Of a DNA stretch of 48,864 nucleotides, positions 1 through 9,415 are shown piece by piece (the first letter of the stretch is position 1; each line of letters starts with the position of its first letter). Below the pieces are notes generated by a model. That model had not been told where the DNA came from. It saw only the letters and a program-made list of their open reading frames with translations, and made no database searches. Source of the DNA: a virus; IMG/VR virus record IMGVR_UViG_3300020428_000019, positions 1-48,864 of that record. One strand, given 5' to 3'. The translations under genes and the position numbers were made by a program.

Positions 1-1073
1 CAGATGAGTTTTTCGCATCTGTATATCCTACTATCTCTGCTGGTGAGACAACAAAGATTCTATTGACATCTACGCCACTGGGATATAATCATTTCTGGAA
101 ATTTTGGAATGAGTCGGAGAAAGGTGCGAATGGGTTTGAGAATATGTTCATCCCATACACTGATATTCCAGGCCGTGATGATGCGTGGGCAGAGGAACAA
201 TTCAAACTTTTAGGTGAGGTAAAGTACAACCAAGAAGTTTTGTGTGAGTTCTTGGGTTCAACCAATACATTGATTAGTGGTAAAGCTTTGTCTATGATGT
301 CATCCATAGACCCGATTTATAAAAAGGATGGACTAGACATCTATGAAGAACCTCAAGAGAATAAATACTATGTAGTGACTGTTGATACTTCTAGGGGTAT
401 CGGTGGTGACTTTTCAGCATTTGTCATAATTGACATTACTGAAATGCCTTTCAAAGTTGTAGGCAAATACAAGGACAACAAGGTATCGCCACTCTTGTTC
501 CCTGATTACATAGCAAAAGTGGCCCGAGATTACAACAACGCTTATGTTCTAATAGAAAATAATGACATAGGCCAACAAGTAGTAGATATCCTACATCAAG
601 AACTAGAGTATGAAAATATATTTTCCACAGTCCAAGAGAAAAATAAACAATATGTTTCGCCTGGCTTTGGAAAACAAACTACTCTGGGGGTTAGGACATC
701 AAAAGCAGTGAAGAGACAGGGGTGTCTCTCACTAAAAAGTCTAGTCGAAGAAACCAAATTTTTGATATGGGACGCTGATTGCATTAGTGAACTGTCTACG
801 TTTGTAGAAAGAAGTGGAACCTTTGCATCAGATGAGGGATACCATGATGATTTGGCCATGTGTATGGTCTTATTTGCGTGGTTATCCACACAAATGTTTT
901 TCAAGGACTTGACGGACGTTAACATCAGAGAGGGTTTGTATAACTCTCAAACGAGAATGATAGAAAATGATTTAACACCATTTGGTTTTGTAGAGGATGG
1001 AACTGAACCAGAGGCTGAAGTGATAGATGGAGACTACTGGATGTGGACGGACGAGAGAAAACATTTTTTATAA
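1..1073 (+). CDS. gp17: Terminase large subunit gp17 (5' end missing)
   Basis: This is the C-terminal part of the DNA-packaging motor; the reading frame is open from base 3, so the true start lies upstream of the window. A DE pair right at the window edge fits the end of the ATPase Walker B. The following LLTSTPLGYNHF stretch matches the T4 gp17 segment after the ATPase. The nuclease domain shows its expected acidic residues: VDTSRG near base 384, IENND near base 555 and GYHDDLA near base 846. In the T4 family this protein docks on the portal, cuts concatemeric DNA and translocates it. An in-frame TTG at 63 is not a real start, because homology continues upstream of it. Confidence 0.96.
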   Translation, partial: DEFFASVYPTISAGETTKILLTSTPLGYNHFWKFWNESEKGANGFENMFIPYTDIPGRDDAWAEEQFKLLGEVKYNQEVLCEFLGSTNTLISGKALSMMSSIDPIYKKDGLDIYEEPQENKYYVVTVDTSRGIGGDFSAFVIIDITEMPFKVVGKYKDNKVSPLLFPDYIAKVARDYNNAYVLIENNDIGQQVVDILHQELEYENIFSTVQEKNKQYVSPGFGKQTTLGVRTSKAVKRQGCLSLKSLVEETKFLIWDADCISELSTFVERSGTFASDEGYHDDLAMCMVLFAWLSTQMFFKDLTDVNIREGLYNSQTRMIENDLTPFGFVEDGTEPEAEVIDGDYWMWTDERKHFL

Positions 1074-1076
1074 ATA
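1069..1076 (+). promoter_or_regulatory. T4-type late promoter for gp18
   Basis: A perfect TATAAATA overlaps the gp17 stop codon. It lies 56 bases before the gp18 ATG, which has its own AAGGAG ribosome site, so a leader of about 50 bases is expected. In T4 this octamer is read by the gp55 sigma factor, and a gp55 gene is present at 13257. Confidence 0.85.
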
Positions 1077-1132
1077 ATTGTCAGGAACACTATTTTTAGT
1101 AACATAAAAACCGAATTACGAAGGAGAACAAC

Positions 1133-3061
1133 ATGGCTTTCCAATTATCGCCGGGAGTTTTAGTCCAAGAGAAAGACCTCACGAATGTTGTCCCAGCTGT
1201 TGCCACTACGGTTGGTGGCATAGTGGGAGATTTTCAGTGGGGGCCTGCTCATGAGATCATATCAATTGACTCCGAAAACAATTTAGTTGATAGGTTTGGC
1301 AAACCAACAGCATCTGTATACACAGACTTTTTAGTCGCGTCTAGTTTCTTGGCGTATGGGTCTAATTGTTTAACAATAAGAGAAATCGGAGCTGCTGCTA
1401 GAAATGCGGTATCAGAAGGAACCGCTGTACAAATCAAAAACGATACCCAATATGAAGCAAGTTATGATGGAGGTGAAGCAAGTGTAGGGCCGTGGGCGGC
1501 AAAGTATGCAGGCACGTTGGGTAATTCACTCAAAGTTTCTATCGCTGACATTGGTTCTTCTACAGTAACTAGTATCGCTTCCATTGCGTTAGACTCTACC
1601 GACAGTGCTGGTGACAGAAGTTCTGCTACAGTGGCAATCGCTGCTCCTCCTGCTGGCGGGGTTCAGGCAACTGCAACCGCTACTATTGCTGGAGGCAACG
1701 TAACCGCAATCACAGTTACAAACCCAGGCTTTGGATATATCGGTGCGCCTGCTGTTACTATTACTGCTAATGGTACAGGATCAGTCGCCGCTACTGCTAC
1801 AATGGCAACTCAGTGGACTTATCTAGATGATTTTGAATCCACACCCACCACTACAACGTGGGCAACTGCAAATGGAGCAACATTTGATGAGATTCATGTT
1901 ATAGTTATTGACGAAGACGGTGCAATAACTGGAACTGCTGGAACAGTTCTTGAAAAATTTGCTGGATTGTCAAAAGCATCTGACGCAAAAGACGATGTAA
2001 ACCAAACAAACTATTACAAAGAAGTAATAAATCAAAGGTCTCAATGGATTCGCTGGATGGATCATCCTACCGCATGGACGAATGCTGGAACTTCAAGTTC
2101 TGGTTCGACAGTGTATGGTATTCTACTCGCAGGCGCAACAGACCAGATTATAAGTCTCATTAATGGTGTAGACGCCTCACCAGCAGCTGGTGATGTTCAG
2201 TCAGGATATGCATTGTTTGCTAACGATGAGTTAGTTGATGTCTCGTTAGTTATGGCATCTAATCACGGAACTACATCTGGTGATTATATCATCGATAATG
2301 TTGCAGAGATACGAAAAGATTGCATGATATTCCTTTCACCTCAAAGAGCTAGTGTAGTAAACAACGAGGGTAGTGAGGTAACAAGTATCACTGCTACTGG
2401 AGACTTTGGTGCATATACTCGTTCATCTTTCGCTGTTATGGACAGTGGATGGAAATACATGTATGACCGATACAATGACCGATATGTTTACGTTCCTTTG
2501 AACGGTGACACTGCCGGAACTTGTGTTGTGACAGATAACACAGATGACCCTTGGTTCTCTCCTGCTGGATTGAACAGAGGACAAATTAAAAATGCGATTA
2601 AACTCGCATGGTCACCTAAGAAAGCAGATAGAGATAGTCTGTATTCAAAAGGTATCAACCCTGTAATCAACACTCCAGGCCAAGGTATACTTTTGTTTGG
2701 TGACAAGACTATGCTAGATAAACCATCTGCATTTAACAGAATCAATGTTCGTAGATTGTTTATTGTCTTAGAGAAGGCAATCGCAACTGCTGCTAAATTC
2801 CAACTGTTTGAGTTCAATGACGCCTTCACAAGGGCACAGTTTGTTGCACTAGTTGAGCCGTTCTTGCGTGACGTACAAGGCCGAAGGGGAGTTTATGACT
2901 TCCGAGTTGTTTGTGATGAAACGAACAACACAGCGGCAGTCATAGATGCAAACGAATTTAGGGCTGATATATTTGTTAAACCTGCCAAGTCTATAAACTT
3001 CATCACCTTGACGTTTGTTGCTACTAGAACTGGTATATCGTTTGAAGAACTTGGTGCTTAA
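1133..3061 (+). CDS. gp18: Tail sheath protein gp18
   Basis: Contractile sheath subunit, 642 residues, close to the size of T4 gp18 (659). The start (MAFQLSPGVLVQEKDLTN) matches the conserved sheath N-terminus, and an AAGGAG ribosome site precedes the ATG. The C-terminal third (RGVYDFRVVCDETNN ... KSINFITLTFVATRTG) is the classic sheath signature that wraps the tube. Residues about 145-226 form a Thr/Ala/Gly-rich insert with a GFGYIGAPAVTI motif of the kind found in phage surface beta-repeats, probably an outward-facing domain. Upstream of gp19 and gp20, as in T4. Confidence 0.96.
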   Translation: MAFQLSPGVLVQEKDLTNVVPAVATTVGGIVGDFQWGPAHEIISIDSENNLVDRFGKPTASVYTDFLVASSFLAYGSNCLTIREIGAAARNAVSEGTAVQIKNDTQYEASYDGGEASVGPWAAKYAGTLGNSLKVSIADIGSSTVTSIASIALDSTDSAGDRSSATVAIAAPPAGGVQATATATIAGGNVTAITVTNPGFGYIGAPAVTITANGTGSVAATATMATQWTYLDDFESTPTTTTWATANGATFDEIHVIVIDEDGAITGTAGTVLEKFAGLSKASDAKDDVNQTNYYKEVINQRSQWIRWMDHPTAWTNAGTSSSGSTVYGILLAGATDQIISLINGVDASPAAGDVQSGYALFANDELVDVSLVMASNHGTTSGDYIIDNVAEIRKDCMIFLSPQRASVVNNEGSEVTSITATGDFGAYTRSSFAVMDSGWKYMYDRYNDRYVYVPLNGDTAGTCVVTDNTDDPWFSPAGLNRGQIKNAIKLAWSPKKADRDSLYSKGINPVINTPGQGILLFGDKTMLDKPSAFNRINVRRLFIVLEKAIATAAKFQLFEFNDAFTRAQFVALVEPFLRDVQGRRGVYDFRVVCDETNNTAAVIDANEFRADIFVKPAKSINFITLTFVATRTGISFEELGA

Positions 3062-3096
3062 AAAGACGAATAAATAAAGTTAGGAGATAAGAGTCG

Positions 3097-3612
3097 ATGA
3101 ATATTGAAGAGTTTAAGGCAAGACTAGGCGCCGGTGGTGCCAGACCTAACCAGTTTCGGGTGAAACTTGCGTTCCCCGCTTATGTGGTTGGTGCTGACCC
3201 ATCTTATAGTCTGCTAGTAACAGGCGCTGCTCTTCCAGCATCTAATGTCAATCCTGCTATCATACAATATCGTGGTAGGGAGTTGAAGCTTGCTGGAGAA
3301 AGAATATTTGATCCTTGGACAATAACTGTCGTTAATGACTCAGAGTTCAGTTTGCGAGCTCCTTTTGAAGATTGGATGAACGGTATGAATGACCGCCAAA
3401 CCAATGAAGGAACGCTTACTCCTCGTGACTATCAAACCGACATAGTTGTTGAACATCTAGATAGAAATGACAAAGTGCTTCCGCGAGGAACATACACATT
3501 GCGTAACGCATTTCCTATCCAGATGTCTGAGATTGCATTGAATTATGCACAAAATGATATTTTTGAAGAATTTACGGTGACTTGGCAATACACACATTAT
3601 GATGTAGAGTAA
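3097..3612 (+). CDS. gp19: Tail tube protein gp19
   Basis: Inner tail tube subunit, 171 residues against 163 in T4. The NQFRVKLAFP start, the REL-x-LAGER segment near residue 55 and the C-terminal FEEFTVTWQYTHY are typical of the gp19 family. It stacks as hexameric rings inside the sheath. The gene lies directly after gp18, with an AGGAG ribosome site. An imperfect late-type octamer, AATAAATA, lies at 3069-3076, so it may have its own weak late promoter. Confidence 0.95.
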   Translation: MNIEEFKARLGAGGARPNQFRVKLAFPAYVVGADPSYSLLVTGAALPASNVNPAIIQYRGRELKLAGERIFDPWTITVVNDSEFSLRAPFEDWMNGMNDRQTNEGTLTPRDYQTDIVVEHLDRNDKVLPRGTYTLRNAFPIQMSEIALNYAQNDIFEEFTVTWQYTHYDVE

Positions 3613-3636
3613 TCTACAGTTGTGAAGGGATAAATT

Positions 3637-5145
3637 ATGGAATTGTTTGGATACAAGATAGAGCGTAAAGGCTCATCGAAGGGAGAAAAGTCTTTTGTTG
3701 CTCCCTATGACGAGGGCTCGTTAGAAAGTATAAAGGCTGGTGGTTACTACGGAACCTACTTTGATATAGAAGGAACCGCGAATAACGAAAGCCAGTTAAT
3801 TAAAAGATACAGGGACATCTCCATGATGGGTGATGTCGATGCTGCTATAGAGGATGTCGTAAATGATTCGATATCTAATTTAGATGACGAAAAACCTGTA
3901 GTCTTAGATTTGGATGCTCTGAATCAGTCGGCAACAGTGAAAAAAGCTATTGCCGCTGAGTTCGACAGTATCTTGACTCTGTTAGATTTTAACACAAGAG
4001 CTCAAGATTACTTTAGGAGATGGTATATCGATGGCCGAATTTACTTTCATAAAGTAATTGACCAAGATAAACCGAAAGATGGACTTAAAGATATAAGGTA
4101 TGTTGACCCAAGGAAAATCCGAAAGGTCAGAGAAGTAAAAAAAGAAAAAGATAAAAAGACACAAGTAACTCTAGTCAGAGATGTTTTAGAATATTTTGTA
4201 TATGATGAAAAAGGTATTGCCTTACAAGGTGGACAACAGTATAAAACTGATGTAGTAAATGATAAGGCAATCAAGGTTAGTAAAGACGCTGTGTGTTATT
4301 GCACATCTGGTTTGGTTGACCAAGATAAAAACATACCATTGTCTTATCTACACAAAGCGATACGCCCTGCTAACCAATTGAGAATGATGGAGAACGCAGT
4401 GGTGATTTATCGTATCACACGTTCCCCCGAAAGAAGAATTTTTTATATAGATGTTGGTAATCTGCCCACAGGAAAGGCGGAACAATATCTAAAAGATGTT
4501 ATGAACAGATATCGGAATAAACTGGTTTATGATTCTGATACTGGTGAGATAAGAGATGACAAGAAGTTTATGTCAATGCTTGAAGACTTCTGGTTGCCAA
4601 GAAAAGAAGGTGGCAGAGGAACAGAAATTCAAACATTGCCAGGCGGTCAGAACTTAGGTGAGATTGAAGATGTAGTTTACTTCCAAAAGAAGTTATATCA
4701 ATCTCTAAACGTACCTGTTTCAAGATTGGAACAACAAGCAGGACTGAACTTTGGTCGGTCTGCTGAGATTACAAGAGATGAACTTAAATTTACAAAGTTC
4801 ATTGGGAAGTTGAGAAGGAGATTTACAGGCATCTTTGATGACCTACTCAAGTCTCAACTAATCCTCAAAGGAGTCATTCAAGAAGGTGAGTGGCCAGAAA
4901 TTAAAGAGGATTTGATGTATAAGTTTGCTTCAGATGCATACTACACTGAGTCGAAAGACCAAGAAGTTTTGAGAAGTAGACTAGAGATTTTAAACAGTGT
5001 TGCCCCATTTGTGGGACAAATGTTTAGTAAGGAGTATGTGCAGAAAAATATCTTGCGGTTCTCCGATGATGAAATCGCATTAATAGATTCACAACTGGCA
5101 GCTAGTACGCCACAAGATAATGATATAGGAGACAATAATGAGTGA
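3637..5145 (+). CDS. gp20: Portal vertex protein gp20
   Basis: Dodecameric portal at the unique head vertex, 502 residues (T4 about 524). Conserved segments include the DVDAAIEDVVNDS stretch near residue 67, IRYVDPRKIRKVR in the middle, and LEDFWLPRKEGGRGTEIQTL near 310-330. The latter is the hallmark region often used to detect T4-like phages in the sea. It serves as the nucleus for prohead assembly and the docking site for gp17. AGGGATAAATT before the ATG provides the ribosome site. The end overlaps the next gene by 8 bases. Confidence 0.96.
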   Translation: MELFGYKIERKGSSKGEKSFVAPYDEGSLESIKAGGYYGTYFDIEGTANNESQLIKRYRDISMMGDVDAAIEDVVNDSISNLDDEKPVVLDLDALNQSATVKKAIAAEFDSILTLLDFNTRAQDYFRRWYIDGRIYFHKVIDQDKPKDGLKDIRYVDPRKIRKVREVKKEKDKKTQVTLVRDVLEYFVYDEKGIALQGGQQYKTDVVNDKAIKVSKDAVCYCTSGLVDQDKNIPLSYLHKAIRPANQLRMMENAVVIYRITRSPERRIFYIDVGNLPTGKAEQYLKDVMNRYRNKLVYDSDTGEIRDDKKFMSMLEDFWLPRKEGGRGTEIQTLPGGQNLGEIEDVVYFQKKLYQSLNVPVSRLEQQAGLNFGRSAEITRDELKFTKFIGKLRRRFTGIFDDLLKSQLILKGVIQEGEWPEIKEDLMYKFASDAYYTESKDQEVLRSRLEILNSVAPFVGQMFSKEYVQKNILRFSDDEIALIDSQLAASTPQDNDIGDNNE

Positions 5146-5404
5146 AACAGCAGAAGCACAGGACATTGAAGTCAACGTAGCAGATCATACGGCGACTCAA
5201 GAAGGTATCAGGAAGATGATGGATCAGTGGGCGGATGGTGACCTCACCAGTGCCAACGATACATTCAACTCTCTGATTGGACGTAAGGCCGATGACATGG
5301 TGGCCCAACGTAAAGCCGAAATTTTACCTGGCCTGTTTGGTGATGCGGAAGAAGCTGCAGAAACAGAAGAAGAAAACGAAGGGGTTTCAGATGAGGACAT
5401 TTAG
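5138..5404 (+). CDS. Prohead core protein, gp67/gp68-like
   Basis: Small acidic protein of 88 residues in the place of T4 genes 67 and 68, between portal and protease. The central segment DLTSANDTFNSLIGRKADDM followed by AQRKAEI resembles the gp68-type core motif (a short helix pair with an RK-x-E-I end). The C-terminus is almost all Glu, Asp and Ala, as in prohead core proteins that are degraded by gp21 before packaging. It overlaps gp20 by 8 bases. Function is inferred from position and composition; which T4 gene it equals is uncertain. Confidence 0.75.
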   Translation: MSETAEAQDIEVNVADHTATQEGIRKMMDQWADGDLTSANDTFNSLIGRKADDMVAQRKAEILPGLFGDAEEAAETEEENEGVSDEDI

Positions 5405-5741
5405 ACAATTTAGGGAAGAAGCAGTACCAGTAGAAAAAGCTAGTAAAGATAAAGCTACTGCAAACCATCCCGCTGAAGACGGTATAGAGGGAGATGTAAC
5501 TCCACCTAAACAGGGTAGTTCTCAAGACCCTAAACTCACACACATGTGTGCTACAAAGGTCATTCACCCCAAATTTGGTGAAGGTAAACCCATGATGGGA
5601 GAACATGCAGAACCAGACAGTATCGGATATGTTGGTTGGTATCGTGTAATGTTTGAACATGGAATAGAAACATGTGAGACATATGCGTTGGAGGTTCTTG
5701 AAGAAGCTTCGCATGGCAATCACAAGAAAAAAGGATATTAG
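5391..5741 (+). CDS. Conserved marine T4-like protein in head operon
   Basis: A 116-residue protein, taking the ATG at 5391 as start. That start overlaps the previous gene by 14 bases and gives the MRTFRQFREE opening that is common in marine T4-like phage proteins. A longer version starting near 5277 would overlap the core gene almost fully and is unlikely. The C-terminal half has a compact pattern (VIHPKFGEGK ... GWYRVMFEHGIE ... LEEASHGNHKKK) that I recognise from proteins in the same position of cyanophage genomes. It may form a small beta domain. No known role; the head-operon position suggests a virion or assembly part. Confidence 0.72.
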   Translation: MRTFRQFREEAVPVEKASKDKATANHPAEDGIEGDVTPPKQGSSQDPKLTHMCATKVIHPKFGEGKPMMGEHAEPDSIGYVGWYRVMFEHGIETCETYALEVLEEASHGNHKKKGY

Positions 5742-5751
5742 GAGAAACTAG

Positions 5752-6141
5752 ATGGCAGTCGTAGTTGATGTTTTAAAACTTACTCAGACACAAGGAGTGG
5801 TTGCCGTTCGTGGGGACGATGCGACTGGCACAATTGCTCTTGCTACCACTCTGAAGAAAAGTACGGAGACCCAAAGTTCCCCTAAAGCTAATATCAGAGG
5901 AATCCAGTGGACACTAGCTAATTCAACAGCCGCAACAGTACAACGTAACAGTGTGGTTTTATACCGACTTACCGAGTCTGGGTCACTTGACTTCAATGGG
6001 TTCAGTGACGCTGACGAAAATGCTTCTGATGTAGAAGTTGTACTTGCCGGCGGAAATGGTGGAACAGTCATAGTTAATCTTGCTAAAGTTGATGGATATG
6101 GCTCACAACAACACCAAGACGCAGATGGAGACTTAGGATAA
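5752..6141 (+). CDS. Hypothetical protein in head operon
   Basis: 129 residues, preceded by AGGAGAAACTAG. The sequence is rich in Thr, Val, Ala and Gly with alternating hydrophobic residues and no charged helices, so a beta-rich fold is likely. It sits between the prohead core genes and the protease and overlaps the gp21 start by one base. I do not recognise the family. A minor capsid or decoration role is possible from position and composition only. Confidence 0.7.
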   Translation: MAVVVDVLKLTQTQGVVAVRGDDATGTIALATTLKKSTETQSSPKANIRGIQWTLANSTAATVQRNSVVLYRLTESGSLDFNGFSDADENASDVEVVLAGGNGGTVIVNLAKVDGYGSQQHQDADGDLG

Positions 6142-6794
6142 TGAAGTTAATTACAGAGGTATCTGAAGATATACAATATATAACTGAGGAAGTAGGCGGT
6201 AAGAAAAACCTGTACATAGAAGGTGTATTTCTTCAGTCAAATTTAAAAAATCGAAACGGCAGAGTATACCCCAAGGGGATTATGGAAAAGGAAGTTAAAA
6301 GATATACTTCTGAAGCTATCGATAAAAAGAGGGCGATGGGAGAACTAGGACACCCAGATGGCCCCACGCTCAATCTAGATAGAGTTTCCCATATGATTAC
6401 TTCTCTCAAAGAGAGTGGAAACAACTGGATTGGTAAGGCAAAGATTTTAGACACTCCGATGGGTAATATCGTAAAGAACCTAATCGATGAGGGTGCATCT
6501 CTTGGTGTTTCATCCAGAGGACTTGGTTCCTTGAAGGAAAGAGATGGAGTCAATGAGGTGCAAGAAGATTTTGTCCTTTCAACTGCTGCTGACATAGTTG
6601 CAGACCCCTCGGCCCCTGATGCATTTGTAAGAGGTATCATGGAACACAGAGAGTGGGTTATGGTTGAAGGTGTTTGGATGGAAAAAGATATTGAACAAGC
6701 TTACAAATCTATCAAGAGGGCTTCGACTCGTGAACTAGAGGAAGCTAAGATGGAAGTGTTCAGTTCATTCTTAAATAAGCTGTCCAAAATCTAA
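6141..6794 (+). CDS. gp21: Prohead core protease gp21
   Basis: Serine protease (S77 family) that cuts the scaffold and capsid proteins during head maturation; 217 residues, T4 gp21 is 212. The start motif NLYIEGVFLQSNLKNRNGR matches the family. The catalytic histidine is in MGELGHPDGP near residue 70 and the serine in LGVSSRGLGS near residue 123. An acidic AADIVADPSAPDAFV segment follows. It sits between the core proteins and the gp22 scaffold, as in T4. Confidence 0.95.
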   Translation: MKLITEVSEDIQYITEEVGGKKNLYIEGVFLQSNLKNRNGRVYPKGIMEKEVKRYTSEAIDKKRAMGELGHPDGPTLNLDRVSHMITSLKESGNNWIGKAKILDTPMGNIVKNLIDEGASLGVSSRGLGSLKERDGVNEVQEDFVLSTAADIVADPSAPDAFVRGIMEHREWVMVEGVWMEKDIEQAYKSIKRASTRELEEAKMEVFSSFLNKLSKI

Positions 6795-6799
6795 AAGTT

Positions 6800-6807
6800 T
6801 ATAAATA
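6800..6807 (+). promoter_or_regulatory. T4-type late promoter for gp22
   Basis: A perfect TATAAATA lies 37 bases before the gp22 ATG, giving a predicted leader of about 32 bases that contains a GGAG ribosome site. Confidence 0.85.
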
Positions 6808-6844
6808 ATTAACAGTAACGCAAAATCAAACATGGAGAACTAAC

Positions 6845-8074
6845 ATGAGCGTAGAAAGCAAAGTCAGAGAACTCCTCTCTAAAGGCCGAGAAGTTGAAGA
6901 GGCACTTAACGAGGAAGTTCAAGAACTGGATGAGGCTGGAGCTGCAGAAAACTTGAAGCCAAATGCTACAAGTTCTGACAAGACCAACCCTACACAGGGT
7001 AATTCTAATCCTAATCCAGAAATTCAAGATTTAAGTGGAACTGGTGACAAACATGGTGGATTGACTTCTGCTATTGGCCCCGCTTCCGCATCAAAAATTG
7101 GTGACTCCCCTAGACCTGCCAACCAAGGCGCTGGTGATGCTCCTAACTACGAAGATGGAGAAGACCCCAAAAAAGTAGTGGCACAAAAATCCTCACAAGG
7201 GATTCGTGCTCAGGAAGAAGTCGAGGCGGATGAAGAAGAAGAAGTCATCGAAGAAGAGGAAGAAGTAGTAGACGAGGAAGAATTGGTCGCTGAAGAAGAA
7301 GAGGCAGAATCAGAGGAAGAGTCCGAAGAGGAAGCAGAAGAAGAAACTCTCTTTGAGAACGACATTCAAAATCTTTTCGCTGACGAAGAACACCTCTCAG
7401 AAGATTTTAAAGTTAAGGCTGCATCGTTATTTGAGACAGTAGTAACTGCTCGTATTGCTAACGAAATGGAGACAATTCAAAAAGAACTCCAAGAAGAAGT
7501 AGCTGCAGAACAAGAAACATTTAAGGAAGAACTAGTTCAAAAGATTGATTCTTACATGAACTATGTTGCCGAAAATTGGATGAAGGAGAACGAACTTGCT
7601 ATAGAACGTGGTCTCCGCACCGAAATTACCGAAGACTTTATCAAGTCTTTGCGTGGTGTTTTCTCCGAACATTATATTGATGTTCCAGAAGACAAGTATG
7701 ATGTCCTTGGTGAGATGCAAAATGAAATCGAAGAACTCAAGGGTAAACTTAATGACCAACTTGCTGAGTCTGTCTCTCTTAAAGAAGAGAAAGAAAGCAT
7801 TTTGCGAGAGAAGGTTATCACTGAAGTCTCCGAAGACATGACAGTCACCGAAAGGGAAAAACTTACTAGTCTGTTGGAAGAAGTTCCATTTGGAACAACT
7901 GACATGTTCGTTGAAAAGGTTTCCGTAGTAAAGGACAACTACTTCCCCAAACAATTAACGGAAACGGTTGAGTCGGAAAAGTTGACCGATACTGTTGATG
8001 AGGCGTACCTACAAGAATCAGGGTCGTATATCAACAAGTATGCTCAGGCGATTTCCAAACAAGTTAAAAAGTAA
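6845..8074 (+). CDS. gp22: Prohead core scaffold gp22
   Basis: Major internal scaffold of the prohead, 409 residues and longer than T4 gp22 (269). Residues about 125-175 are an unbroken acidic run of Glu/Asp. The remainder is predicted helical coiled coil, including the LFADEEHLSEDFKVKAASLFE segment near 180-200, the most recognisable gp22 motif in marine relatives. The N-terminal 120 residues are Gly/Pro/Asn-rich and low in complexity. It is placed between gp21 and gp23 and would be destroyed by gp21 after shell assembly. Confidence 0.92.
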   Translation: MSVESKVRELLSKGREVEEALNEEVQELDEAGAAENLKPNATSSDKTNPTQGNSNPNPEIQDLSGTGDKHGGLTSAIGPASASKIGDSPRPANQGAGDAPNYEDGEDPKKVVAQKSSQGIRAQEEVEADEEEEVIEEEEEVVDEEELVAEEEEAESEEESEEEAEEETLFENDIQNLFADEEHLSEDFKVKAASLFETVVTARIANEMETIQKELQEEVAAEQETFKEELVQKIDSYMNYVAENWMKENELAIERGLRTEITEDFIKSLRGVFSEHYIDVPEDKYDVLGEMQNEIEELKGKLNDQLAESVSLKEEKESILREKVITEVSEDMTVTEREKLTSLLEEVPFGTTDMFVEKVSVVKDNYFPKQLTETVESEKLTDTVDEAYLQESGSYINKYAQAISKQVKK

Positions 8075-8080
8075 AATTTT

Positions 8081-8088
8081 TATAAATA
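8081..8088 (+). promoter_or_regulatory. T4-type late promoter for gp23
   Basis: A perfect TATAAATA sits just after the gp22 stop and 36 bases before the gp23 ATG, whose ribosome site is TAGGAG. Confidence 0.87.
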
Positions 8089-8124
8089 AATACAGGTAAC
8101 AAAAACCAAATAGGAGACTACCAA

Positions 8125-9387
8125 ATGTATCTTTCTGAAGAAATCCAAAAGAAGTGGAGTCCAGTTCTTGACCATCCTGATTTACAGGAGATTGCAGATC
8201 CGTATCGTAAGTCTGTAACTGCTGTAATTCTTGAGAACCAAGAGAAGGCCCTCCAAGAAGAAAAAGGTATCACGGAAGCCGTGCATGCCAATAACATGTC
8301 ATCTGCAATTGACACTTATGACCCCATCCTCATCAGTCTAGTTCGCCGTGCGCTGCCTAACCTGATGGCATATGATGTCTGTGGTGTTCAACCTATGACT
8401 GGCCCTACAGGTCTTATCTTTGCCATGAAGTCGCATTATACTTCACAAACTGGCACAGAAGCTCTGTTCAACGAAGCGGATACTGATTTCGCTGGAACAG
8501 GAACCCACGCTGGTTCAAACCCTGTTGATGGAACATATACAACAGGAACAGGTATTACTCGTGACAACGCTGAGTTGTTGGGTGATACTGTAACTCTTAA
8601 CCAAATGGCATTCTCAATTGAGAAAACCACTGTGACTGCAAAGTCTCGTGCATTGAAGGCAGAATATACTGTTGAATTGGCGCAAGACCTCAAGGCAGTT
8701 CACGGTCTTGACGCTGAGTCAGAATTGTCAAACATTCTTTCTCAAGAGATTCTTGCTGAAATTAACCGCGAAGTAATCCGAACAATCTACAAGGTTGCTA
8801 AGACAGGTGCTGCTTCAACTGCAACTGCTGGTACTTTTGACCTTGACGTTGACTCAAATGGTCGTTGGTCGGTTGAACGATTCAAAGGTCTTCTCTTCAA
8901 CATTGAAAGAGATGCCAACGTAATCGCACAAGATACTCGTAGGGGTAAAGGTAACTTCATTATCTGTTCTTCAGATGTTGCTTCTGCACTCTCTATGGCT
9001 GGTGTTCTTGATTACACTCCTGCTCTCTCAACAAACTTAAATGTTGATGACACAGGTAACACGTTCGCTGGAACACTTAATGGTCGATATAAAGTATACG
9101 TTGACCCATATAGTGCAAACACTGGTGCTGCTTCTCAGTTCTACTGTGTAGGATACAAGGGAACTTCACCTTATGACGCTGGACTCTTCTACTGTCCTTA
9201 CGTTCCTTTGCAAATGGTTCGTGCAATTGACCCATCTACTTTCCAACCTAAGATTGGATTCAAGACTAGATACGGTATGATTGCTAACCCATATGTGGTT
9301 CAATCTGATGGTACTACTGACGCAGATACATTTACTGCTGACCGTAACCAATACTATCGTTCTGTTAAGGTGACAAACCTTATGTAA
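8125..9387 (+). CDS. gp23: Major capsid protein gp23
   Basis: HK97-fold capsid protein, 420 residues, shorter than T4 gp23 (521) and like other marine T4-likes. The motifs YDPILISLVRRALPNLMAYD, GVQPMTGPTGLIFAMKS and RGKGNFIICSSDVASAL are diagnostic. A likely gp21 cleavage site is ITE, ending at residue 51 (near base 8277), which would remove the scaffold-binding N-terminus. Codon choice looks more C-ending than in neighbouring genes, which fits strong expression. It is followed at once by a terminator. Confidence 0.97.
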   Translation: MYLSEEIQKKWSPVLDHPDLQEIADPYRKSVTAVILENQEKALQEEKGITEAVHANNMSSAIDTYDPILISLVRRALPNLMAYDVCGVQPMTGPTGLIFAMKSHYTSQTGTEALFNEADTDFAGTGTHAGSNPVDGTYTTGTGITRDNAELLGDTVTLNQMAFSIEKTTVTAKSRALKAEYTVELAQDLKAVHGLDAESELSNILSQEILAEINREVIRTIYKVAKTGAASTATAGTFDLDVDSNGRWSVERFKGLLFNIERDANVIAQDTRRGKGNFIICSSDVASALSMAGVLDYTPALSTNLNVDDTGNTFAGTLNGRYKVYVDPYSANTGAASQFYCVGYKGTSPYDAGLFYCPYVPLQMVRAIDPSTFQPKIGFKTRYGMIANPYVVQSDGTTDADTFTADRNQYYRSVKVTNLM

Positions 9388-9415
9388 AAGAGTTGAGTTA
9401 ATCAACCAATTTTAG

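Noticed and set aside
64-93. TTGACA followed by TATAAT in gp17
   Set aside because: Spacing is only 15 bases and it lies in conserved coding sequence.
596-925. Minus-strand ORFs over 60 codons throughout the window
   Set aside because: All I checked lie opposite recognised + strand genes, lack ribosome sites and show no family pattern. They are shadows.
5277-5390. Longer N-terminus for the gene at 5391
   Set aside because: It would overlap the prohead core gene almost fully, and the MRTFRQFREE start at 5391 matches the usual beginning of such proteins.
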